From positions 8,601,856 to 8,665,855 of the forward strand of contig NC_135246.1 in assembly GCF_947623445.1 (NCBI RefSeq): DNA of 64,000 bases, in the 5' to 3' direction. Numbering within the stretch: the first letter of the stretch is position 1; each line of letters starts with the position of its first letter. Of this stretch, positions 51,557-63,160 are shown piece by piece. The notes beneath the pieces were generated by a model. It saw only the letters and a list, made by a program, of their open reading frames with translations. It did no database searches and was not told where the DNA came from. A program made the position numbers and the translations under genes. The stretch comes from Clavelina lepadiformis (Eukaryota > Chordata > Ascidiacea > Aplousobranchia > Clavelinidae).

Positions 51557-52251
51557 ATATAATCCATAAAAAGATTAACCAAATCATACCTCCTTTTTGG
51601 CTTAGATTCGCTTTCTAAAAAGTGTCCAATCATGGGCAGAGGGAGCATTGGGCCATGGCGCCCCTCACAAACACAATGTTTTGGGGCCATAATATTTTTT
51701 ACGTCTTCCTTCTTTTTCGTCTGTCGCATTTCCTAGTTTACGACTATTTACAAAATATAATTTATAGGAAAACATGTAAGCAGGTATATGACGTTTTGAA
51801 AGTACACACCATAACTTGGCAGCTATTTTACGTAACTGCCTAAACTAAATAAAGCTATCAAAATTATGCAGAAGAATTGGTTTAAGAATTTGTTATCGAC
51901 AAATTTTAATTTTGGCATGCTGTCTTTTACAGTGGAATTATTCTGGTAAAGAATAAGTTTATTTGCGCTTTCCTTTCTCGGACTGCAAAAATGGTTCCTA
52001 AATTACAAAGCTATAGCCCCAATAGTCCCAGGATTGCTTGGCGAAAAACTGAAAAATGGCTGAAAGACGGAAGATCGAGAAACGAAGTGCGAAGTAAAAC
52101 AGCCTGTACTGCTTTTTTGTTGTTATGACGCTTGCAGTGAGCAACCTAATGCACAATTGCATGTAGACATAGTTCTCTTTCCACCATATAGTTGACTTTG
52201 GACACCAGCAGATAGTCGTTTCTTCAGCAGGTGGTTGGGCACAGTCTAGTA

Positions 52252-52427
52252 CAGGGATGTCCAGCCTGCGGCCCGCCTGAGATTTTTGTGCGGCCCGCTA
52301 GTCATTTTCACTCCAAAAGTATGTACTTTATGTACCTATTTTTCTTGAAATTTAATAGGTTTTGCGGCCCATTCAATTATTTCAAGTGACAATGCGGCCC
52401 ACTATAATAAAAGGTTGGACATCCCTG
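52252..52427. mobile_element. hAT MITE copy 2
   Basis: A 176-bp element whose ends CAGGGATGTCCAGCCT and AGGTTGGACATCCCTG match the copy in ADK intron 8. It is flanked by perfect 8-base duplications GTCTAGTA (52244-52251 and 52428-52435). The interior shares CGGCCCGCTAGTCATTTTCA and CTTGAAATTTAAT with the other copy, so the two belong to one family. This copy is the more complete, with an additional ATGCGGCCCACT block. Confidence 0.93.
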
Positions 52428-54180
52428 GTCTAGTAGATAATCTTCATCGCGCTACACTGCACCATATAATATCACGTTTTAATTCCTTTTGTAAAAACAG
52501 TAAAAATGTGTTTAGGAAACCTTTATATAGTTTTTGATTTATTCGATTGATTGATTTTGAATTGTTTTGTTGTAATAAACTGTAGAATTTTATTTCACGT
52601 CTTTTTGGGAAGTTCCCTTCTAAATTACCTTATTTGTGCTTCCCCGTCCCTAGCTCCTTTGCTCAATTTGCATGTTTTGCTTTCCTTCATGTATTTATAA
52701 GCCTCACACTGTTGCTTTGCTTAAGTCTGTTCATCATTCCGGCCAGGTTCAGCCAAAGCTTAAAGCCACTTTATGTCTTGAGGCAAAAGTAAATAAAGTC
52801 ATTTTAAATTTATATAGGTGTGTGTCTACAAGTACAGTGACAACCCACAAGCTGAAGAAAATAAATTACGGTAAGTCTGAGCGTGCCCCAGCACTCACTC
52901 AACCTGGCTGTAACATTAACCAAATTATTGTGTTTGTTAAAAAACAAAGTTTCGTTTATTTTGTAAGTATTTTTACTTAGCTATGCTATAAAAAGTGAAA
53001 TTAAACCAGGGTCGATTTGTACAATGTCAAAAACATTTAAGTATTTTTATTTTGTTCATTTTTGGCTGCTTTTCGATACGTGCTCCCACATACTCAATAG
53101 AACATAGGCACAGCTAATTTTCATAATTAGCCCTTATTTTCAACCGAATTCTTGTGCAGTTTTGATAGTTTTTTAGTATCATTACTAATCTTCAATCTTT
53201 ACTCAGAAACGCTGTGCGCGTTCTATTTGAATTACTTTAGTTGAAGTACTTCCGGCTTAAATGCCATAAAATTGCAAAGAAAGCAACTAGCGCAGGAAAC
53301 ATAATTTATTAACAATGTACATATGTAATGCAACATTCATTCTTTTTATTAAGTAATTGAATCCAACTCTTAATACACAAGCCTATGAAAATGGTTCCTC
53401 GTTTTTATTAAAAGTTAATAACTAATCTGCCTAATACACGCCTGTAATTACTTGTGCTTCACTATTTCCACCGTTATTGCACCTTGCTTTTCGCAACATT
53501 TGCTATCGCCACAGCCTGTTATTTTGAACAATGACTTTGCACCTATTAATTATTATCGTTTACTGCATCGTCTTGTCTGTAAACTCTGCATTTCGCATAT
53601 TACTCTTTGTGCCTTAAAATCTAAAATCGGCTACTGGGACCAAGATGGATCTATTAAGCGGACTGTAATTGTAACAATGAAATTACACCGTTAGTGTACG
53701 TGACAATGCATGAGCTAACATGCATGCAGAATTCCAAAAAGTATTGATTAGATTTGGGAAAATCTCCTGCTCTTAAAGGTAATAAATTATTTAGAAGCTC
53801 TTATAAAAGTACGGTATTTATGGGCGTGGTTTCCATGTTTTTTAAGCAAAGCCATATGTAGCTTGGTAAATGGACGATATTTCTTTAGAGCAGGCAGGTG
53901 TTCATTAGTTTACCGGACTTTAGCATCGTAATCTTTTGTTTGTATTTCATCAATGTGTTGTGTAAACTAAACTCATACAAATACGTTTTTGTGTTATGAT
54001 GGCGATTAGAAGTACCCAAAACTTCTTCAAGCAATAACAGCATGTATTGTAGAGTAAAACAGACGGATGTGGACAGTGGCATCCCTTCCCAGCTCTGTAA
54101 CTATCATCCTTCACTTCACTTTCACCTTCTGTATGAACGTTTCAGCACAGGATAACTGCTAGTGGTTAATTTATGTAAAA

Positions 54181-55691
54181 ATGTTATACCAGCCTAGAAA
54201 TTCTATTCGTTTGGCACTGCTAGTCTGCTGTATTTTAATAGTTATTTTCGCCCTTTTGGCGGTGGAATGCGATGGAAAATCTTACACGAGAAGAAATTCT
54301 AAAAAACGTACAAATTCCAGAAAAAAATCGAATTATAATAACAAGCACAAAGTAAGCGATTCTTTCAATTGGTACCCGTCAAAGACGACAAAAAAAAGAA
54401 AAAAGTCATTGGGAAAATATGGGAAAGGAGGGTAAGTTTAAGTTTACTTGTATATAATGTTCTGTGTTTTGAACACTCACGCACTTTTTGCTTACGGAAT
54501 TTTATAGTATTGCAGGAAGAAAATACAAATACACTAGATATCACCATCACAAAAATAATAAAAATGCTGTGAATGATACTAAAGATACTTATAATATGTT
54601 TTACAGAATTGCGGCAGGCGCTGTGTTGATACCAAGCGTGATATATTTAAATCGTAGACGGCATTATTCATTGACTCGGAAGATACCCACCACTAATTCA
54701 AGCTATATGTAAGTTTTGCAAAAGTAATGCATTTCATTTTATTGTAAGCAGATTCAATAAACACTTCAAGAAAGTGATTAATGAAGTAATGCGATATTAT
54801 AAACCCAAAATTAGAATACATATTTAAAGCCAGAGTGAGTCAGCTTGTAAATTGTAAACAGATATGTATTTCGCCCACAGCGGGCATCATCAGTCTGTGG
54901 TATAAATAAAAGGAACTGTGGGCGAAATATACATCTGTTTAGAATTTACAAGCAGACTTTTGGTTTAATTTTTTACTAACTATTTTTACTCTTGCCAGTA
55001 CAATTTAGCCGATCCACTGATCGCTTGTTACTTGTTAGCTGACGATTTGAAATTTTCAAATCCAGGTTTAGACAAGGTTTTATAAACCATGCATAAATCT
55101 AACAATAGCACAAATTATTAAGCAAAGATAATAAAAATTTGTTTGTTTGTTTGTCCTTTTTTTCTGACACCACATTTTCCTGTTATATACTGTAGCTACT
55201 ACAATTCGTCGGATCTTAGTACTGGCTTCAACGTGAACAACAATACATTTTGGACTCCCTTATTGTTACCATTGGATAAGAAAACAGCAATTAATTGCTT
55301 GATTGTACCAAGAAATATCAGTAAGCACATTATCTAATAACAAATAGTTTTATAATTGTATAACGTGCCATTATCTAATCATTTTCTTCCAATTAGCTAT
55401 TAGCCCTTTTTCAAATTTCAAACAAAGTTTGTCCTAATAAACATTTCTTGAGTACAAAAATTCGTTGCAGCGGCGCCGCTTTGTGTGGATGTGTTTACAC
55501 GGTATATCACCAACGACACCAAATTCATGACACCGAAAGAATTCATGATTAATTCGAAGCAAAGTGCACCTTCGCAATCGGTAAATGATATCAACCTGTG
55601 TTGTGATGGTGACAGTGGATCAATAAATCTTACTGCAACAAAACTCTCATTGCTTGGATTGGCTTTACTTGCTGTTTTTGCTAATATGTAA
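54181..55691 (+). CDS. Secreted, probably GPI-anchored basic protein, orphan
   Basis: Four exons with consistent GT-AG junctions and phases: 54181-54431, 54508-54708, 55196-55320, 55471-55691, giving 265 residues. Layout: signal peptide (residues about 10-28, LALLVCCILIVIFALLAV), then about 60 residues very rich in Lys/Arg/Ser/Asn, then YHHHKNN. A short hydrophobic stretch follows (IAAGAVLIPSVIYL, about 118-131), flanked by RRR. Next is a Ser/Asn-rich region with candidate N-glycosylation sites (NNT, NIT, NDT, NLT) and single cysteines in INCLIVP and PLCVDVF, and a CC pair near NLCCDGDSG. The C-terminal hydrophobic tail LSLLGLALLAVFANM follows small residues, as in GPI-anchor signals. I do not recognise the family. 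The order of parts resembles prion-superfamily proteins, but I see no sequence match. AATAAA follows at 55826. Intron 2 contains a foldback element. Confidence 0.82.
54843..54953. repeat. 111-bp foldback element in an intron
   Basis: The left arm GCTTGTAAATTGTAAACAG followed by ATATGTATTTCGCCCACAG is the near-perfect reverse complement of the right arm, which begins CTGTGGGCGAAATATACATC and ends AATTTACAAGC. The loop is about 30 bases. There is no coding content. It would form a long hairpin in the intron 2 transcript of the orphan GPI gene. Confidence 0.85.
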
Positions 55692-56985
55692 AGGTAGATA
55701 TAAACCAGACTTCCGTGACTGTGGTTGTTGTTATTATATACTTTTGCTTTCATAGTAATCCAAAGTTTAACTTTACAGGGATATTGTTTGCAAACGGAAT
55801 ATTATATTGGAAATTACTTGCTTTAAATAAAGCTGGATTGATAACTGGGTATAATTGGGTAATACGTTAAAATAAATGTGCTACTTTAAATTAATTATGT
55901 TAAATGACGAGATAAACGCAGTTTCACTTCGTAGTTAATAGCTTTCCAAGTTTATGATACTATATATTTCGCTTCTTTTGCATGTTGTCCACATTATTTG
56001 ATGTGTATGGACAGACTCCATGATTGAAAACTATCGTTTTATCCATGACCGCACCTTATTGTGTGAAATAAATGACTTGCTTTTTCGCCCATAGTTTGCG
56101 AAAAAGTAATAATTATATCTTGTATCTTGTATAAATATCTTATTATAAGCTGGCGTTAATAAATCGCTTGCTTTTTCGCCTATAGTTGGCGCTACAGGTA
56201 TTTTGATTTAGATTTAACGAAGTTGTTTCCTTGCTCATACACTCCTTACAAACAATCGGTTGTGTCAAACGATCATTGAGCATCCAGTCACCCAATGGTT
56301 ATTAAGATTTTATCGTACATATTTTTTCGTTACCAAAATAAAATTGAGCAATAGGCTTATTCATTTCATCTTATTCACAGCTAAGTCTTGTCAGGATGCA
56401 AATAGTTACGCATGGTTAAATGTTTAATGCCTTCCATAACATTTGTTGCTGTGTTATTATGATGACTTTGTTAAAAGTTTGTCGCTACAACATAAACGTC
56501 CACAAAAGAATTAAAATCTGAAAACCCAAGCATGAAAATGAGTCAAATGAAGTTCATCAAAGACATTTACAAAAATGCATAGAAACGTATTACAGTATAT
56601 GTAAATTGTAAAACATAAAAACATTAAATCGATTTGAAGCAAAAATTTTGTCTGTCAAACCAACGTTCTGTTTAAAACATGCAGAAAAACAACTGCCAAA
56701 ACTTTTTCTGATAAAGTTATTTTTACCATAAAACTAAAAAGAACATATGTGATAAAAAACTTCTTCAAAAGAACATCTTTTTGGTCAAACTTCCCAAAGG
56801 CAATTTTTTGTGATGGTTTGCTCAAAATCTAAGACCTGCAAAGCAATCAATTTAAAAGGTTTATGAATTAATATTGATTTATGAATAACTTGTCTTTACA
56901 GTACAAAATGAAATTATTGTTTAATACTGTAATAACCAGAAAGAAGGTAATTGCTCAATACAACATTTGTTGCTACTGGGTTAAT
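55692..56985. other. Intergenic stretch between two convergent genes
   Basis: Contains the 3' untranslated regions of the orphan GPI gene and of VGLL. A direct repeat is visible: TGCTTTTTCGCCCATAGTTTGCG at about 56079-56101 recurs as TGCTTTTTCGCCTATAGTTGGCG at about 56169-56191, spaced 90 bases apart. Nothing else was recognised. Confidence 0.5.
55826..55831 (+). terminator. Polyadenylation signal of the orphan GPI gene
   Basis: AATAAA 135 bases beyond the stop codon in an AT-rich 3' region on the same strand. Confidence 0.55.
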
Positions 56986-59489
56986 TTATTCTTCCGTGCA
57001 TATATTGTTATTAAACATCAATTGCATCTTACTTGAATATCTGGCTACAGGCCAAAATTTTGATGCTTCTTTTCCAAAACTGCGGCTTGCGGCGCTTTGC
57101 GGAAGCAACAATGAGTTGTATCTGTTCTCCAATGTTTGCCCGGCAGCAACAGCCATCACGGCAGGTGATAAACCGTATAAATTCGAGAGACCTGGAGTAG
57201 AATAAAAATTTTGGCCGGGCGGTGAAGGTTGGACTCCGGCGAAGGTTTGCCAAGGATCCGAGATGGTACTTGAACCGACAGCTGCAGCCGCTGCATTGAC
57301 TGTCTGTTGTAGGTGGGTTCGAAAACCGGTGATAGCACTTGATGAAGAATAAGAATTAAACTTTGTTGAAAATGGAAACGCAGCCGAAAGATGAGAGTTT
57401 AGTCCGGATGCAAAAAAATTCTGTTTTTGGCCGGAGACAAGTGGAAATGATAAGCCAAACGGCCCAAGTGTATCTGAAGCAGATGTATGATTTGCTTTTG
57501 TTGGCCGAGAATGTTGGTATTCCGAATTCCAAAAGCTCGCAGGAAAATTTCTTTTGCTCATCGGTGAAGGTATATCTGAAATACAAACCATACAGCTGTT
57601 GTAACGTCATGACCTTATCTCAGTGCAAAATAAACATACTGCACGTTATTCCATGCGATGAGTGTCGAAAATATATTTTTATTTAATTCCCAAAAACCTT
57701 ATAATATGACGTGCCATATGACTAGCCCGATCAACCAGACAGCAAACAGGTCAGGCTTTTTAGTTGTGGCTAATTTATTTATGTCTAACCCCTCGCAAAT
57801 TTTAACGATAAATGAGTCACCTCTAATGTTGATATACCGTTATTTGTTAACGAAAGCCAAAATTTTATTATATTGTGGTAGCCGCAGTTAATTTTTAAAT
57901 CGGATCCGATATTTAACCTATCCCAAACGAAAATCCGGTTTACTTCTTTTAGCTATAACTAAAAATAGATTTATATAAATTAGCTTTATGTAATAAAATC
58001 AAAAAAACAACAACCAAGACTTTTTTTCTAAATATGATAGCATATAGTTTTCAGAAAAAGTGATGCAGCAGAGACGGCTCAATAAATCTTTAATTAATAA
58101 ATATACTGCCAGATTATTATCTTCAATATACTGTGAAACAGATTTTTTACATTAAAAACACGCCACAGTATACATAAAAAATAAGAAATTCTAACTCCAC
58201 TCTGTCAATAAAGAGTTAGCAAACAGGCGCGTGCTTGTTATTACGTTTATTTTTGCTGCAAGATGACGCATGTGTTAAACTATTAAACTAATAAACTGAT
58301 ATATTTTTAATTCTAGCCGTATTTATGACATTTTTGTCACATTTGTGATACGTTGATTTACTAATTTGAAACATACTAAGATTTAGGTGGTTTTGTTCAG
58401 AGGATTCCAGTGTATAACAATAATAAATTTTGTTTGCTTCATTGGATATACATCACCGTCGATTCTAAAATTAAGATCGGTCTAAAATGGCAACAACGTT
58501 TTACTTTTAACGTTTGTTTTTATAAACAGCATAGGTCTATAATGTTTGTTTACACTTTACAGCATATGTCCCATATTTAACTATTACCATTTTCATGCGA
58601 TTCAAACAAGTTACATCAATGTCATCGACCAGGCCCGCTTTATACACTATTACCTTTTTCCGTTGGAGACAAACTTTGCTTCAAAGCTTTACTAAAGTGA
58701 TCATCAACCTCGTCACATGTTTTCCCATCAAAGTAATTAAACATCACACAACGAGAGCTAACACGGTGAGCGGACGGGCTTTGTTGCTTTCTTATTAGGC
58801 ATGAGTGTTGTTCCGAGTCGGTGTTGCAGGAAGGATCGTCGCTGGTAACGCTTTCCCTTAATGAGGCACTCCTTGCGGAGTTAAAGACTCTTTCTTCGCT
58901 TACAGATGATTCCGGAGCAAAGAACATCACTCCACCTCGTAAGCTAGTGTTTTTCTCCGCGGATAAAAATATATCTTTGGTTTGTCGTCTTTCGGTATTG
59001 CCAGTCGAATTTTGATAATTTCCTTCTGTTTCAGGTCTAAAAGATGCAGAGCCATCAACTCCCGACCTGGTTGAGGAGTGGTGTTTAAAGAGGGAGAGGC
59101 AGTATGGAGAAGATTTTGTTAATGATAAATGACGGTTGGCAGTAGCTAAGTCAAGCGCCGTTGGGTCGGGGAGATAACCATATTTCTGAAAGAAGGAAAA
59201 CCAGTTTAAAAATAGTATATTGAGTAACAGTAACGTTGACGCTAGTCAATTGAATTTATAATCATTTTGTGCTTCTTAATTAGTTGCTTCATCGGCTTAG
59301 CTTGGTTATAAATAATTAAAAGGAAAAAATGTTTATTGCAAATAATCGCTTGCTTGAAACCAATTTTAATTTTTTAGTACAGCATTTAAAAATAGAATTT
59401 AATATGCATACCTGTGAATGAAAGGTGTGGTGTTTCGGTTGGTAAACTTGAGATAAGTATGGCTGATAAAGCACATCCAAGCAACTCAT
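56986..59489 (-). CDS. VGLL: Vestigial-like transcription cofactor (VGLL2/3 type)
   Basis: Nuclear cofactor that binds TEAD/Scalloped factors through its TDU (Tondu) domain and steers muscle, neural-crest or appendage-type programmes. Three coding exons on the minus strand: 59489-59412, 59185-58654, 57575-56986, all in phase, giving 399 residues. The protein starts MSCLDVLYQPYL, like VGLL2/3. The TDU domain lies at about 173-196 (CVMFNYFDGKTCDEVDDHFS then KALKQ), with the V-x-F-x-YF-x-G and VDDHFxxAL core retained. The motif PMSKRNFPASFWNSEYQ opens exon 3, matching the vertebrate VGLL2 block after the TDU. The rest is low-complexity with an Ala run (NAAAAAVG) and Ser/Pro-rich stretches. The protein is longer than human VGLL2 (about 320) because the spacer before the TDU is expanded. 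It converges on the orphan GPI gene. Confidence 0.93.
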
Positions 59490-60822
59490 TTTAGCAGGAT
59501 AAAAAAATCGATTAAAAATGAATATTTTAACAGCTCTGTAGTAAAATATATCAATAAACTGTGACAAGTTCTAAATTGTGCAGATATCAGTTCCTTCCGG
59601 AATTGAGGTATAACCTAATCATTTTCGTTGCGGTTTTCCACAAAACGGGAAAATTTCTATAATGATACTACTGTTCCCCGACAACGTAAAGGCTTTTCTT
59701 ATTCTTTCTTTTCTTATCTTATCTTTTCTTATTTTTCTAAAAACTGTAAGTAAATACCCCTAATACTACAAATACTGTCGAAATCCAGTGTGGTAATGGT
59801 TAAAACGGAAGAAACGTTTTTGCAAGATAATTGCAACAGACAAGCACATTACGCACTGAAACTAACGGTACTGTATACATTCGATATTAAATTGAAAAAT
59901 AAATGAAAGTACACATCCCTGAAGATAAACTAACTAACATCGATTGATTCTTACCATACGTAAATATACTATGTTTAACAGAAATGCAGTTTCACAAAAA
60001 ACTATCAGCTTGCAAGCAATATATGAACCCCTGCCCTAATATATGAACCCCTAAATAGAATAGGAGCTTTGGCAATGTTACAGTATCCTCTGAAGCCATT
60101 CACAGAAAATGCAGTTGTTTATACAAAGGCAGTGTTTTGGCTCAGCAGGAAAAGGAAAAAGGCACCGAGACAAAATCGGCGGAAAAATCCGTCACTCGTA
60201 TAGCGTCGGGCCCCGTTAATTGAAGCCAGTTTTGCTTCAGTGCTTCTGCAAACAATATTGAAAATCATCGACGACAGAAAAAGGTAATGGACTGTAACAA
60301 GTCTTTGAGGCTTTATCATCCGACAAGAATTGTAACAAAATGTCAATCACGTACAAATATCCACGCTAATAGGTCGCACTATTTATGCCCATACCGTTCA
60401 TGTACCACCAATGGAATAAATGTGTCCTATTATAGATCGGAAGTTCGTTATCTAAACACGGTGTAAGTGCTCTGGCGTCTTGCAGGAAGGGCACTACCCT
60501 GCATAAAAATGGGCTCCAATTCCTTGTTTTGAATATTTAGGATAAAAAGAACTTGATGAATTTAGTGTTCGAAAATTTTGTATACACAGTTACTGAAACG
60601 AATACGATAACATCAAGCTAAAGTATTCAGCGATGAAAAACTTCTTGACTGCTTTCCTTTGCTTCACGTATCTGTAAAATCTATTCGTGTTTAACTGCTG
60701 AGATTGAACTGAGAGATTTAATTCCTAAATAACAAAAAGTAACATAAACCTATATAATATAGTACAGGTATAAAACTTGTTTTGTAATTACAATTGCAAT
60801 TATAAAAATATAAATCTTAACA

Positions 60823-60830
60823 ACATTCCA
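60823..60830 (+). promoter_or_regulatory. Possible TEAD/M-CAT site upstream of VGLL
   Basis: ACATTCCA matches the TEAD-family M-CAT consensus and lies about 1.3 kb upstream of the VGLL start codon. VGLL proteins act with TEAD factors, so feedback is plausible. The motif is short and will occur by chance; this is inference only. Confidence 0.2.
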
Positions 60831-63091
60831 CTCAAATAATTACTTTCAGGGTAGGCAGCCAACTGGTGAACTATATTTACGAATAGATGTCTGCCTTAAC
60901 AATAGTAATGAAGATGCTGAGTACATTATTGGCATGGACAGTAACCATACATAATTTGTAAAGTTACTAATGTAACTGCTTCATAAGCAAAAATGCTGCA
61001 TAAGATATAACAACATATAACTGATGTTGATTGTTAATGGGTTTTTTTTTCGAAACACTACGATATCGGTAAATGGTGTACTCACATTCACACATTTCGG
61101 CTGCAAGCTTTAATTAAATACAAGGGAATATGTCAATTCAAACAATTTTTTCTTCCGAGCGTTGTATTGGATAAATGAGGTTTTCGAAATAATGAAACGA
61201 GCTCACACAAACCAGCTAAATACTATACTATTCAGTATGCTCACAAACTCGTCCAAGCAAAGCGATTACCACCTATAATACTATCCCCATTTTTGCAAAA
61301 TATCGGTTGACTCTGAAAAAGGTTTTGGTCAATGCCATAACAAGCACGATTTGGCTTCAGAATCAGGATATATTTTTGGTCGATATACGTATATCGCACC
61401 CATATCCCTACTGGAAAGTTTGCTTTCAGTGCGCCGGATAAATGCCCAAATAAATTTAATGTCAAAATTTGCATCATAACATAAATAATACTTAAAGTAT
61501 AGAATATAGGACAAAACGGCAATTCTACGCCAGAAAATTGGCGCAGATGCCAACTTCCTGCCCTGGAGAAATCCGGCTCAACCTACAAACGTTCCAATAG
61601 CGGCCCGTATGCGCTTAACACTTACGCTTTGAAATACACGAAATGAACGCGGCGTGTATTTTAACCGTGGACTTAAAATTTCTTTCAGCCTCTTTGTGCG
61701 CTTGGAACTCTTCGGCATTAGGACTGGAAGAAATGATTCGAATGGCAACAAGCGTGCACGGTTAATCATTTTTACGCTCTAATATTATTTTCATGATATT
61801 GATCAACTTTGGTGTCTAGCGTTACATATACTTAGCTAATATACCTACCTAAACTTTGATCCTGATTCTTAAGAATATATATAGTGGTTTCACCTGTTTG
61901 GAGTCACAGATGCTGGTTCGCAAGCGGGAAGGTGTCGCACGCTTCCATTCAGCCACCGTAATTAACTTAATGAATGCGAAGTAGAATATGTTAAAGCACG
62001 CGTGCCCAACTAATTCCTAACTAACTAAGTTCCCACTACACCTGTAATTAACAATGTAGCTTAACAATTTAGGAATATTACATCAAACCGTCTGTTAACC
62101 ATCTTGGAAACAGCGAAAGAAAATCCTTTAAGTTCCCAGAAATCCCAAACTTATATTCGGCATGCGTTGGGCGACGTTCGCGCTGAATAGGGCGGTAAAT
62201 AAGCAGCACGTGGAAAAATACAACGACTGAACATGAAATTATTGTCTGAATCAGCTAGAAAACATTTAACTATCCGTTTGTTGTACATTTAAAGATATTT
62301 CCTGCTATACTGCGGTCAGGGAGGGTTATTTTGTATAATATATTTTGATTATTATAGTAACAGTGCTTATGCTGTTAGTGAGCATCCCCTCTACATTTCC
62401 CAATATAATTTTGTTGTAACTTATATAATATTTTGTGAATATTTGTTAAACTTGGGAGCCTTCGTTTTGTGGCTTTGATGGCCATGATGACGTACCATCT
62501 TGTAGCACATTTATATTATTGTTATCTTGCATGTTTTAAGCCGTTGGGCTTTACTACTTTTTCCTGTTCATTAATTGTTCGTGAGCATGTTTTATTGTGC
62601 CATAAACTATAGCGATTAGTATCGTAAGTTTCGCTCCGTACAGTTAATGGCAAACATAAACGAGACGATACTATCCTTTTAATATAGACCTGCAAGCACG
62701 ATCTGTAGGAATAGGTTTAGGACTACAAATCTAACATGCCTTCTTTTTACCATGATTTACGGCAAACTTTCATGATCTGTATCTTCGTGCAAGAGTTAAC
62801 TATTCTAATAAAGCAATTGGTTAAAAGAAAAATGCAGACTTTCGCAGACGTATGTGCTTCTGACAACTTCGTAAACATACTTCTTGCAATCACGCATCAA
62901 GTTTTGACATGTACCGCACACCGTGCGCCGTAAACGTAAATTCATTATATTACTTATATATTATACGTGAACTCATTATATACTCATTATTAATACTCAT
63001 TGATACGCTGACTGCCTTTAACTTTTTTCTTATATGGGCATTATTTGGATAAGATCAATTCACTCGATAAATACTCTCACACCGAATTAAC

Positions 63092-63160
63092 CAGGGGTTG
63101 GCTTAGTGGTTTTGTAATAATTGTTCAAAGAATTTACTTGTTCAAGTCGGGAAACAAGGT
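63092..63160 (+). repeat. Weak tRNA-like (SINE) signal
   Basis: TGGCTTAGTGG (63099-63109) fits the tRNA/SINE A box and GTTCAAGTC (63140-63148) resembles a B box at the right distance. The arms do not fold into a tRNA cloverleaf that I can see, so a functional tRNA is unlikely. A SINE head or chance match is more probable. Confidence 0.2.

Larger units (their letters stand above)
50497..54180. other. Gene-poor stretch with hAT debris
   Basis: No host gene recognised. It contains one complete hAT MITE (52252-52427) and one probable hAT end near 51440-51556. Short open frames around 51.5, 52.7 and 53.5 kb have no recognisable motif and no splice-phase support. Confidence 0.5.

Noticed and set aside
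57029..57686. Several frames on both strands
   Set aside because: Shadows of VGLL exon 3; only the frame continuing from the TDU exon has the conserved FPASFWNS block.
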